A stretch of 60,090 nucleotides of DNA from a virus. A program made the translations under genes and the position numbers. The DNA lies in the IMG/VR virus record IMGVR_UViG_3300002053_000022, positions 1 to 60,090 of that record, one strand, 5' to 3'. Numbering within the stretch: the stretch's first letter is position 1; the number at the start of each line of letters is the position of its first letter. This document shows positions 26,450-34,714 of this stretch, in pieces. The notes beneath the pieces are model-generated. The model did no database searches and had not been told where the DNA came from. It worked only from the letters and a program-made list of their open reading frames with translations.

Positions 26450-26820
26450 GCGAAGAAGAATACAGAGAATACATGTATTTAAAAAGGAAAGAAGCGGAGA
26501 GAATCAGAGCAATAGAAGAGACTTTGAAGAAGGGAATTCCTCAATTTAAAAAATGGAGAGAAGATCTTAACAGCGTAAGAGGTTATGCTGCTGTTTTTGT
26601 TAAGATTTTAAATGAAGAATGGGAGAAGAGAGGACAACCAGACTCGTTTGTCTTAGACAGACTTAGAGTTGTGTTTCAATATCTTCCAGATTTCTTATTA
26701 ACTAAAAAAAAAGGAAAAATATATATAAAAAAATACTTCAGAGAATGTCTTAGACAATATGGATGGTCAGTTAGAATTGATCATAAATATGGTTTATTTG
26801 AAGTTTTTAAAAACATTTAA
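26437..26820 (+). CDS. Hypothetical helical protein
   Basis: 127 residues; coiled-coil N-terminus then a basic globular part (LLTKKKGKIYIKKYFREC). Last gene before a promoter-like gap. No family recognised. Confidence 0.5.
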   Translation: MVEISEEEYREYMYLKRKEAERIRAIEETLKKGIPQFKKWREDLNSVRGYAAVFVKILNEEWEKRGQPDSFVLDRLRVVFQYLPDFLLTKKKGKIYIKKYFRECLRQYGWSVRIDHKYGLFEVFKNI

Positions 26821-26823
26821 CAA

Positions 26824-26836
26824 GTTTATAAATTAT
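26824..26836 (+). promoter_or_regulatory. Archaeal TATA-box promoter for the glycosyltransferase operon
   Basis: GTTTATAAATTAT lies about 45 bases upstream of the glycosyltransferase ATG in a 54-base gap, the only such gap in the late + arm apart from 30,404-30,462. Expected TSS near 26,855. A GTGAT ribosome site sits 5 bases before the ATG. Confidence 0.55.
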
Positions 26837-26874
26837 TAAAACACATTATAATATAGAAAAATGAGTGATATTAA

Positions 26875-28104
26875 ATGCTGATAGATCACGAACGACAAAG
26901 GATAGTATGTTTATCACAAGATCCAAAAACAATCTTTTCTTATGGATTACAAGTAAATGAACTAATAAAAGGGCTTACTGATTATCAGTTCCATATAATT
27001 AGTTCTCAATATGCTTATGGAAGACCTTATGAAAGTGATGGTTATATCACTTGGGCTTTTGAAGGAGAACAACAAAGAACAACGACAACTCTAAAAAAGA
27101 TTGTTGATTATACTAATCCTGTGTGTGTTTTTTCTATGGGAGACATACACCACCATCCAAATGTGAGTATGGGAAAACCTCTACAAGTTCCATGGGTTTC
27201 ATGGTTTCCTTGGGATAACCACGATATGCCAGGATTGTTAAGAGCAAAACAACATATAGAAGAGCCAGATATAAAAGTTACAATGAGTGATTTTGCTTTT
27301 GATTTAATGAAACAATGTGGAATAGAGGTTGATGAAGTAATATACAATATTGTTAATACTGATACTTTTTATCCTATGTCGAGAGAAGAAATGGATAGAG
27401 AGACATTGGTGAAAATGAATCCAGCAATAGCTGATAAAAAAATATTATTGTTTGTTGGAAGACCATCTTGGAGAAAAAATCTTGAATTTTTAATGGGCGC
27501 ATTTAAAGAAATTTGTCGACAAAGAGATGATGTTCTGCTTTATTTACATGTTGATTTTGATGATGAAGGAGCAGAAGAAAGACCTAATATGGATAAACTA
27601 ACACATGCCTTACAATTAAATGATAAAATAATCAACACAGAGAAAAATAAATGGACTACTGGAATAGGAGCTAATTATCTTAATAGGCTTTATAATCTGT
27701 GTGATTTATATGTTACTCCTCATGGAGGAGAAGGGTTTGGGTTACCTATTTGCGAAGCTATGGCAACGGGAATTCCATTCGTAGCTACAAATTGTACTAC
27801 AATGCCAGAATTCGCAGGTGACGAAGAGAGAGGATTGTTAGCAAATGTTAGATTAAATCATCTCGAAAGAGGAATATATAGACCTTGGGTTGATATAAAA
27901 GATTTTACTGATAAGATTCTTTATTTGCTCGACAATGACGACGAACGAAATAAAATGGGAAGAGCAGGAATGAAATGGGTTCACGAAAATTGTTCACACA
28001 AAGTTATAGTTCCTCAATGGAAAAATCTATTTGAAAAATTAAATGTTCCTTTGTGTAATGTAGATAGAAATTCTATGATAATTGATTGGAGGGATAATTT
28101 ATGA
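26875..28104 (+). CDS. Glycosyltransferase (GT4-like)
   Basis: 409 residues. The second Rossmann half shows LLFVGRPSWRKNL, then EGFGLPICEAMATG with the E-x7-E motif typical of GT4/GT-B retaining enzymes, and PFVATNCTTMPEFAG. It would transfer a sugar from a nucleotide donor. First gene of its own operon; the second glycosyltransferase starts in its ATGA. Confidence 0.9.
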   Translation: MLIDHERQRIVCLSQDPKTIFSYGLQVNELIKGLTDYQFHIISSQYAYGRPYESDGYITWAFEGEQQRTTTTLKKIVDYTNPVCVFSMGDIHHHPNVSMGKPLQVPWVSWFPWDNHDMPGLLRAKQHIEEPDIKVTMSDFAFDLMKQCGIEVDEVIYNIVNTDTFYPMSREEMDRETLVKMNPAIADKKILLFVGRPSWRKNLEFLMGAFKEICRQRDDVLLYLHVDFDDEGAEERPNMDKLTHALQLNDKIINTEKNKWTTGIGANYLNRLYNLCDLYVTPHGGEGFGLPICEAMATGIPFVATNCTTMPEFAGDEERGLLANVRLNHLERGIYRPWVDIKDFTDKILYLLDNDDERNKMGRAGMKWVHENCSHKVIVPQWKNLFEKLNVPLCNVDRNSMIIDWRDNL

Positions 28105-29183
28105 TACCAATAAATTGGATTAATAACTTTGGCCCAAATGGATATGGAATTTGTGGTAGAAGATATGTAGAAATACTACAAAAATTAGGTTATCCTCTTC
28201 AAATAACAGCTATTCCTTATATAGAACCAAAAGATCCTTTGTTTCCACTTTCTCAAGTAAAGCTTGAAAATCCATTAAATGTTTTTCACGCAATTCCAAC
28301 ACATCCACAAGACTGCTTTTATACTGTTACAGAAGTAAAAAGACCACCAGATTATATGGCTTACGCTCTTCAACAAGCAGATTTTATAATGACACAATCT
28401 GAATTTTGTAAAGATTCCTTTTCAAGAGTTGTTGATAGGAATAAGGTGCATGTTGTTAATTTCCCTTTCCCACCATATTTCAGTCCAATTGGCCCACAAT
28501 ATCCATTAACAATTGATGCTGAACACAAGTTCAAATTCTTTACTGTTGCGAGAGTGGATGTAAGAAAAAATCTGAGTCTTCTAATGAAAGCATTTGCAGA
28601 AGAATTTGGTGATAATAAAGATGTCTGTTTGATTATGAAAATGGGAAGTGACAGATATTGTATTCCGAAAATATTCTATGATTTAGATTTACCTAAGAAT
28701 ATATATTGGATGAGAAGTTTTGTTAGAGATACTTCAACACTTTATAGAAGCATGGATTCATATATTACAACAGACAACGGAGAGGGGTGGGGAGCACCAA
28801 CAACAGAAGCAATGTTATGTGGATTGCCAACAATAGCTCCAAGACACAGCGGACATTTAGATTATATGAACGATAATAATTCTTATTTATGTGAAGTAGG
28901 AGATTGGGAATTTATTGGATACGATAATGAACATAAAGACAGATTGCCAAACTATTATCCAGAATTACTTTGTCCTCAATTAGAATGGAAAGTTCCTAAA
29001 ATTGAGAGTGTAAAGAAACAAATGGCTAAGGTTTATGAAACATTTAAAGATGTTCCAAAAAGGGAGAGAATAAATCATCCAACAATAAAAAACTCAATTG
29101 ATGTTAAGAAAATAGTTAGTGAAAAATATGTAGCACAACAACTAGTGGAGGCTTTAAACTGGTATGAAAACGAGTATAGATAA
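28101..29183 (+). CDS. Glycosyltransferase (GT4-like)
   Basis: 360 residues. The N-terminus NNFGPNGYGICGRRYVEIL is the GT-B sugar-acceptor loop. VARVDVRKNL and NGEGWGAPTTEAMLCG (E-x7-E) complete the fold. Paired with the preceding enzyme it likely extends or decorates a glycan on virion proteins or the host surface. Confidence 0.88.
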   Translation: MIPINWINNFGPNGYGICGRRYVEILQKLGYPLQITAIPYIEPKDPLFPLSQVKLENPLNVFHAIPTHPQDCFYTVTEVKRPPDYMAYALQQADFIMTQSEFCKDSFSRVVDRNKVHVVNFPFPPYFSPIGPQYPLTIDAEHKFKFFTVARVDVRKNLSLLMKAFAEEFGDNKDVCLIMKMGSDRYCIPKIFYDLDLPKNIYWMRSFVRDTSTLYRSMDSYITTDNGEGWGAPTTEAMLCGLPTIAPRHSGHLDYMNDNNSYLCEVGDWEFIGYDNEHKDRLPNYYPELLCPQLEWKVPKIESVKKQMAKVYETFKDVPKRERINHPTIKNSIDVKKIVSEKYVAQQLVEALNWYENEYR

Positions 29184-29454
29184 AGCTAATATATGGGTAG
29201 AAATAGAAAAAACCATATTTCATATCCAAAAGATTGAAAAGCTTAGAAAAAATTTGGTTGAAGAAATGACTGTTGGTCAAATCTATCTTCCAAAAGAAGA
29301 GTATGAAGAAGCAGAAACATATTTTATTGAACTAGTTAATATATTTGGTCGTAAAATAGAACACATGTTTAAATATTTACATAAAGTATTAGGTGAATAT
29401 CTTGCCGAGAAAAAAGATAGAACTGACAAGAGAACAGGTATTGAAGTCTGTTGA
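29164..29454 (+). CDS. Hypothetical helical protein
   Basis: 96 residues, mostly helical (FHIQKIEKLRKNLVEEM). Overlaps the glycosyltransferase by 20 bases and the phosphoesterase by 62. No family. Confidence 0.5.
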   Translation: MKTSIDKANIWVEIEKTIFHIQKIEKLRKNLVEEMTVGQIYLPKEEYEEAETYFIELVNIFGRKIEHMFKYLHKVLGEYLAEKKDRTDKRTGIEVC

Positions 29455-30403
29455 ATACTGTAATAGTTGGCAAGAGGTTGCTGACGAATTAGGAATAAGT
29501 ACAGATATTCTAAGAAGAGAGAGGAGAAAACTTAATTTGCCAAAAGAAATTTCTGATATTAAAATACAATTTTATAAATATATCCCAGAAGATTATCTTG
29601 ATGACATTCTTCCTTTGGAAGACAAAGGAGATCTTCCATTAAATTATATCACAATAGAAGTTCCAGAAGGTACTAAAGAAGTTATGATAGTTCCTTTTGG
29701 GGATATACATTGGGGAAACGAAGATTGTGATAAAAGAATGTTAAGGATAGTACTTGACTGGCTTTACAAAAACAAACATGTTTATATAATTTGTATGGGA
29801 GACATGGTTGAATCAAGCATAATTGGAAGTCCAGGATTGTTCGATCAAGAAAAATTCTTGGATAGTCAAGTATATGATATAATTAAGATGTTAAAACCTT
29901 TGGCAGATGAAGGAAGAATAATTGGTATGCATATAGGTAATCACGAAAGAAGGACTGTAAAAAATACAAGCTTCAACTTAACAAGATTAATGTGTGAAGT
30001 GTTAGATGTTAAGTATTTAGGAGAAGGTATTCTTCATTTAATAGAAGTTACAGATGGTAATAATAGTGAAGAATATACAATGTATACTACGCATGGTGCA
30101 AGCGGTGCGTTATATCCTTATACAAAAATGAGTGCTTGTATGAAATTGGATAGGATAGCTAATGCAGAAGTATATTGCATGGGGCATGTTCACTCACTAG
30201 GACACCAAAAAATGGACACTTGTGAGGTAGATTTTGAAAATAAAAAGACAGTAAAAAAGCCGAGACATTATGTTTTGACTGGAAGCTATCTTAAATATTG
30301 GGGTTCTTATGCCCAAGCAAAATCATATATCCCATCTGGAGAATCAGGCAGTCCGAAAATCAAACTTCATATTGACACGCATAGAATTAGCGTATCACTA
30401 TGA
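29393..30403 (+). CDS. Metallophosphoesterase with N-terminal helix-turn-helix
   Basis: 336 residues. Calcineurin-like motifs in order: GDIHWGNED (103-111), GDMVES (136-141), GNHERR, and GHVH. They give the usual two-metal site (Asp, His, Asn). Residues 14-50 (SWQEVADELGISTDILRRERR) form a helix-turn-helix, which would bring the phosphoesterase to nucleic acid. Substrate may be DNA ends, as in SbcD/Mre11, or a nucleotide; not resolved. Confidence 0.85.
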   Translation: MNILPRKKIELTREQVLKSVEYCNSWQEVADELGISTDILRRERRKLNLPKEISDIKIQFYKYIPEDYLDDILPLEDKGDLPLNYITIEVPEGTKEVMIVPFGDIHWGNEDCDKRMLRIVLDWLYKNKHVYIICMGDMVESSIIGSPGLFDQEKFLDSQVYDIIKMLKPLADEGRIIGMHIGNHERRTVKNTSFNLTRLMCEVLDVKYLGEGILHLIEVTDGNNSEEYTMYTTHGASGALYPYTKMSACMKLDRIANAEVYCMGHVHSLGHQKMDTCEVDFENKKTVKKPRHYVLTGSYLKYWGSYAQAKSYIPSGESGSPKIKLHIDTHRISVSL

Positions 30404-30462
30404 TTTATTCTTTTTTTTATTAATGAATTCTCCTTTAAAAATGTTCAAAACATTTTTATGGT

Positions 30463-30726
30463 ATGATTCACAATTACAAAAAATTACAAGGAGAAGAAAT
30501 CCTTCTATTCAAACAATTTCTTGATGAATATAAGGAATACGACAGAGTTGATCTTTTGATCGAACTCTTTTTACAGAGAACTGGCACATCATCTTTAGAC
30601 TTTAGAAACAGAGATGTAAAAATAAAAAATGAGAAAAGAGATGAAATAGTAATTGAAGCCATCCCAGACAGTTTAAAATACTGTGATGGAGGAAAATGTA
30701 CTATTGATATTTTCAAGACATGCTAA
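30463..30726 (+). CDS. Small hypothetical protein, last gene of plus arm
   Basis: 87 residues, acidic helical N-terminus, then beta-rich C-terminus with Cys. A short gap (30,404-30,462) separates it from the phosphoesterase. Terminates inside the base of a terminator hairpin. No family. Confidence 0.5.
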   Translation: MIHNYKKLQGEEILLFKQFLDEYKEYDRVDLLIELFLQRTGTSSLDFRNRDVKIKNEKRDEIVIEAIPDSLKYCDGGKCTIDIFKTC

Positions 30727-30761
30727 CACCTACATATAAGGTGTTATATAAAATTTTTTAG
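30725..30761 (+). terminator. Hairpin plus T-run at the end of the plus arm
   Basis: AACACCT and AGGTGTT (30,725-30,731 and 30,739-30,745) form a 7-bp stem with a 7-base loop, followed by ATATAAAATTTTTTAG. It overlaps the last stop codon. Consistent with transcription end of the + arm. Confidence 0.6.
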
Positions 30762-30969
30762 AATTTTATTTGATCCGATATTGGATCACGATCTCGATAC
30801 GAGAAGAAGCTCCCAAATAATATAAAAAAAAGAGATGGGAGTTAAAAAATAAACTTTTTCTTTCAACCTATATCGTATCGTAAAAAGATCATATAAAAAA
30901 TTATCACGAAACTATATTTACTTTCTTATTCTGTGATAGTTTGGTTTAAATTAAAAAAGATGAATTTTT
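30762..30969. other. Convergent intergenic region with inverted repeats and GATC sites
   Basis: No gene. Contents: three GATC sites close together (30,771-30,793) plus one at about 30,886. A CTCCCA/TGGGAG stem lies at 30,810-30,841 with a 20-base A-rich loop. An AAACTAT/ATAGTTT inverted repeat lies at 30,909-30,942. The ends of both arms meet here, so mutual termination is the simplest role. Confidence 0.5.
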
Positions 30970-31266
30970 TTATTGTCCATCTGGTTTTGGTTCTTCGCTT
31001 CCATTTCCATTATTTCCGTTTGTTTTTTCGTTTCCAAATAAAACACCAATAAACAAAGCCATGAAAATGATGAAGAATTCATATCCTTTTGAAAGGAACT
31101 GTCCCCAAATATCAGGTAAAGCACCCAAATAAAAGCTTACTACCGATATTGAAGCCCATAAAAGACTTATTAAGAAAATTCCAAAAGCAATACTTATTTT
31201 CCTATAGTTCTTTTCCATATTTCCTTGCCAAAATGCTTTCATTTTTTCCCATGTATTCTTAAACAT
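30970..31266 (-). CDS. Small membrane protein, holin-like
   Basis: 98 residues, two transmembrane helices (about 25-47 and 60-80) and a charged, Gly/Asn-rich C-terminal tail (NGNNGNGSEEPKPDG). Size, topology and position at the end of the late operon fit a holin, but the sequence alone does not prove lysis. Overlaps the metalloprotease gene by 28 bases. Confidence 0.5.
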   Translation of the reverse strand: MFKNTWEKMKAFWQGNMEKNYRKISIAFGIFLISLLWASISVVSFYLGALPDIWGQFLSKGYEFFIIFMALFIGVLFGNEKTNGNNGNGSEEPKPDGQ

Positions 31267-31739
31267 TTATAATCCACCAATTGTTTGTATTTGTAAAATA
31301 TTATAATTTCAATCATTACAAAAATTATAATCATAATTATAGAGCATAATACTAAATCTGCTCCAAAACTTCTTAAAAATTTGAACATGTCACCATATTC
31401 TATTAATGGAGAACCAGCCATATAAAAAAATTCTCCACCAGAAATACATATTCCAGAAACATATATTATTTCTTTTTTAAATTTATATCCTAATATTAGA
31501 AATGGTAAAGCATATAACAGAACTGCTATATGACCAGATATTGCAACAATTCTATAAGCTTCTATTGAATAAATACAACATCTTGTTACTGGATTTCCAT
31601 CAGTAAATCCAAATTCCACGAATTCTGCGTCATTTAACAAGTAGCAAGCTACTGCATGTCCGCATTCGTGAATTACTATCCACAATCCTAACAAAAGCAA
31701 AAATATAAAAATATTTGCTAATATTCTATCTTTATCCAT
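31239..31739 (-). CDS. Intramembrane zinc metalloprotease-like protein (M50-type HExxH)
   Basis: 166 residues with about five hydrophobic spans. HECGH (24-28) sits inside the first membrane helix (LWIVIHECGHAVACYLL), as in site-2 protease (M50). The third zinc ligand is not obvious. Located between the beta-helix fibre and the holin-like gene, it might process a structural, lysis or host membrane protein. Unusual for a tailed virus. Confidence 0.65.
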   Translation of the reverse strand: MDKDRILANIFIFLLLLGLWIVIHECGHAVACYLLNDAEFVEFGFTDGNPVTRCCIYSIEAYRIVAISGHIAVLLYALPFLILGYKFKKEIIYVSGICISGGEFFYMAGSPLIEYGDMFKFLRSFGADLVLCSIIMIIIFVMIEIIIFYKYKQLVDYKCLRIHGKK

Positions 31740-31740
31740 T

Positions 31741-33681
31741 TTATGTCAAGTTGTTTGCTTCTACATTATTTGCTCCAGTTAATGCTTCTCCTTCTCCTCT
31801 GAAGTTGTTTGAAGTCCAAATATTCCAGTTTGCAGTTCCAGCATCTGCTAAACCAACTGCTGTTGTTCCTGGAGATCCTCCTCCACTTCCTGCTGCTCCT
31901 ACATCAATATCTGTTCCAACATTTCCGTTTATTACTCCATCTGTGCAATTATTATATTGAATTCCCCAAGAGTCTCCTCCATTTCCTCCTACTGTAATGC
32001 CACAATCTCCGCCATCACCACCATCAAGAGTTTCTATATTGTTATTGTTTGTGTTTGTGAAATTTGCTTCATTATATATACCATAAGCGTCTCCACCATC
32101 TCCACCATCTCCAGTACCATATCCATATCCGCCTTCTCCTCCAGCTATTGTTTTAATATTATTTCCATCTATAATCGTGTTTGGTTGTGTGTTGTATATA
32201 CCATAGCCATTTCCGCCAATTCCTAATTCTCCATTTCCAGAATCTGCTATAGTTCCTCCAATAATTGATTCGATCATATTATGCTTAATCGAAATATTAC
32301 TTGCCGCTCCATAAATACAATAACAATGTCCACCGTCTCCAGAATCTTCATTATTGGCTAATCCACCTAACCCACCATTACAATCATGGATATTGTTTCC
32401 TAAAGCTTGACTGTATAGAGAACCTATATAAATACAATAACAATGTCCACCATCTCCGCCTTCTCCAGAATTTTGAGCAGAGCCACCTTGACCACCTTTT
32501 ATAGAGAATAAATGATTATTTGAAATTATATTATTACTTCCAGTAGCGGTATATATTGCGTAACAATCTCCACCACTAGCAGCTTTTGTTATAGGAACAC
32601 TGTTTGTCCCTCCTTGACCAGCTTCAATTGATTCTATAATATTATTTGTTATTTTATTATCAGAACCAGAAATATTAATGGCGTAACAATCTGTTCCATC
32701 AACATCTGCTGTTCCGTTTGGAGCATCTATATTATAAATATGACATTTATCAATAATATTATTATTTCCAGTAATTTCTAATGCTCTCCTTACTTCAAGA
32801 ATAATACAATTTTTAACAATATTGTTGTCTGATGTGAGGATTATAGCATACGCATCTTCACCATTACCAGTTCCATCCACAGCTACATTATCAACAACAA
32901 CTTTATTATCAGAACCTTCATTAATAATTATTGCTCCAGTTGTATCAGTTATGTCATCACATAATATCTTAAAATCTCTTAAAATACAACTTGCAGCAGA
33001 TGTTATATTAAATGCTGTTCTATTTCCATTACAATCAATAATAGTATCAAATCCTTGACCTATTATTAAATAACTTCCTCCTCCACTTATATTTATTGTT
33101 CCAGTGAGAGAAATTGAACCAGACTCAATAATTATTGTTCCTCCATTAGATCCTATTGCAGTTAATGCATTATTTATATCAGTTTCAGTAGAACAATAAT
33201 AAATATTATTATCAATATCATTTATATTATCAATTGAATTTCCATTCCAGTCTATAGTTGTTGTAGCTTGACCACTTGAATTAAATATATTATTTATTGC
33301 CGCTCTTGCTTCTGTATCTGTATATCTGCTATGATGAGCATCAGATGTTGCAACATGTACTGGTAAACCATGAACTCCAGTTACTGTCGAATGTGCTGCT
33401 ATTTTAGCATCTATCTGACTATCTATACCGTGTACACCAGTTAAAGTTGAGTGTGTAGTAATTTTAGCATCTATTTGAGTTCCTATGCCATGTACACCCG
33501 TAAGAGTGGCATGTGCTGGTATTATAGTATTATTAACATGATTTCTCATAGCTTTTTGTAAGCCAGGAAAACCATCTCCAGCATCATCTGTATTTTGTAA
33601 TGTAATTGGGTCAAAACGACCTGGAAATCGTAGCTTTATTGAACCAGATATAAAATCTCTTTCTTCATTGTTTGTTGTCAT
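31741..33681 (-). CDS. Tail fibre with right-handed beta-helix
   Basis: 646 residues. N-terminal repeats of the form TGVHGIxxxIDAKIxxHST (about 55-120) precede a beta-helix of pectate-lyase/NosD type (ITGNNNIIDKCHIYNI, GSDNKITNNIIESI). The distal part has about six 40-45-residue units with GGxGG and a GGDCYAIY/GGHCYCIY/GGNGYGIY core. This is a receptor-binding or glycan-degrading fibre candidate. Confidence 0.8.
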   Translation of the reverse strand: MTTNNEERDFISGSIKLRFPGRFDPITLQNTDDAGDGFPGLQKAMRNHVNNTIIPAHATLTGVHGIGTQIDAKITTHSTLTGVHGIDSQIDAKIAAHSTVTGVHGLPVHVATSDAHHSRYTDTEARAAINNIFNSSGQATTTIDWNGNSIDNINDIDNNIYYCSTETDINNALTAIGSNGGTIIIESGSISLTGTINISGGGSYLIIGQGFDTIIDCNGNRTAFNITSAASCILRDFKILCDDITDTTGAIIINEGSDNKVVVDNVAVDGTGNGEDAYAIILTSDNNIVKNCIILEVRRALEITGNNNIIDKCHIYNIDAPNGTADVDGTDCYAINISGSDNKITNNIIESIEAGQGGTNSVPITKAASGGDCYAIYTATGSNNIISNNHLFSIKGGQGGSAQNSGEGGDGGHCYCIYIGSLYSQALGNNIHDCNGGLGGLANNEDSGDGGHCYCIYGAASNISIKHNMIESIIGGTIADSGNGELGIGGNGYGIYNTQPNTIIDGNNIKTIAGGEGGYGYGTGDGGDGGDAYGIYNEANFTNTNNNNIETLDGGDGGDCGITVGGNGGDSWGIQYNNCTDGVINGNVGTDIDVGAAGSGGGSPGTTAVGLADAGTANWNIWTSNNFRGEGEALTGANNVEANNLT

Positions 33682-33683
33682 AA

Positions 33684-34067
33684 TTATTTCCTCTTTGCTA
33701 ATTTTCTTAATGTTTTTGCTAATGCTGCTCTTTTTCTTGTTTTTGGATCATCTGAAGCCATTCCTCTTCTTATACATTCAGAAGTTACACCATCAAAACC
33801 TTGTCTTTTACACCATTCTGTAAATGCCCCTGGTTTTTTAATGGCTTTTTGAATGAATTTTTCAGCTTCAGCGTATAGAACATCAATCATTTCTTTTATT
33901 TCTTTTCTTTCTTCTAAAATCTTTTGTTTGATTTGTTCTATTTCCATTTTCTTTTCGTGTTTTGCTTTTAAACTACCACAGACTTTAGCTCTTGTTTCTG
34001 CGTCTGGGTATCTTTTGGCATTTTTAGCCATGCAATCAGCAAAATCTTTATATCCTGCGAATGGCAT
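33684..34067 (-). CDS. Small tail-associated protein
   Basis: 127 residues. The start MPFAGYKDFADCMAKNAKRY and Cys pair (CMAK, VCGSLKAKH), a coiled coil, then a basic end with TRKRAALAKTLRKLAKRK. The opening resembles short conserved phage proteins of unknown role. Between fibre and a tail protein. Confidence 0.6.
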   Translation of the reverse strand: MPFAGYKDFADCMAKNAKRYPDAETRAKVCGSLKAKHEKKMEIEQIKQKILEERKEIKEMIDVLYAEAEKFIQKAIKKPGAFTEWCKRQGFDGVTSECIRRGMASDDPKTRKRAALAKTLRKLAKRK

Positions 34068-34709
34068 TTACAATTCACCAAATTTCCATCTAATTTCTAT
34101 ATCATCTAACGCTGTTAGTGGATTATCAGTATATACGCCAGTTCCTCCAACGACTCCACTTCCCCATAATACTGTTCTGCATAACATTGTGTTAGGCTTA
34201 CTTAAATCACTAAAAGATGGATCGTTTACAGGCCCTGTAGATCGGAGAAACAACCCGAATTCTCTTACTTGTGTTCCACTTGGAATATCACCAGGAACAA
34301 GAAATCTACCTACGAATTCAAGCGTCTGATCTCTTCTTGTTACAGTTAATTGGACTCTGTTTCCTATTTCTGAACTTAAGAATGAGTCTTCTGGACTAAC
34401 TAATTGTGTATCCACAATAGGATAATCTTCTTGTGCTCCAGTCGGAATTCCTTTTAAACCTTGTGCTCTTTGAACTGAAGAGTTATGAAACATACTATCT
34501 CCTAGTGCTCCATATCTTTTAAATGTCATTAATCCCGCAGTTCCGCTTGCTGTTGCTGATGGATTATGCCAAGATTTAAGTCCTCCAAAGAAATCTAAGA
34601 TATATTCTTTTCCATCATCTACTAATAGATTCGGATAATGTCCTATATTTTCCCTTCTTCCATCTTTATGTATTGTATTTACTTCTACTAATCCTTTTAA
34701 TTTTAACAT
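34068..34709 (-). CDS. Tail/baseplate structural protein
   Basis: 213 residues from the ATG preceded by AAGTGATAAAT, chosen over a longer frame that would overlap the previous gene. Beta-rich protein (NRVQLTVTRRDQTLEFVGRF, VREFGLFLRS), typical of phage baseplate or fibre-connector proteins. No named family. Confidence 0.6.
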   Translation of the reverse strand: MLKLKGLVEVNTIHKDGRRENIGHYPNLLVDDGKEYILDFFGGLKSWHNPSATASGTAGLMTFKRYGALGDSMFHNSSVQRAQGLKGIPTGAQEDYPIVDTQLVSPEDSFLSSEIGNRVQLTVTRRDQTLEFVGRFLVPGDIPSGTQVREFGLFLRSTGPVNDPSFSDLSKPNTMLCRTVLWGSGVVGGTGVYTDNPLTALDDIEIRWKFGEL

Positions 34710-34714
34710 ATTTA

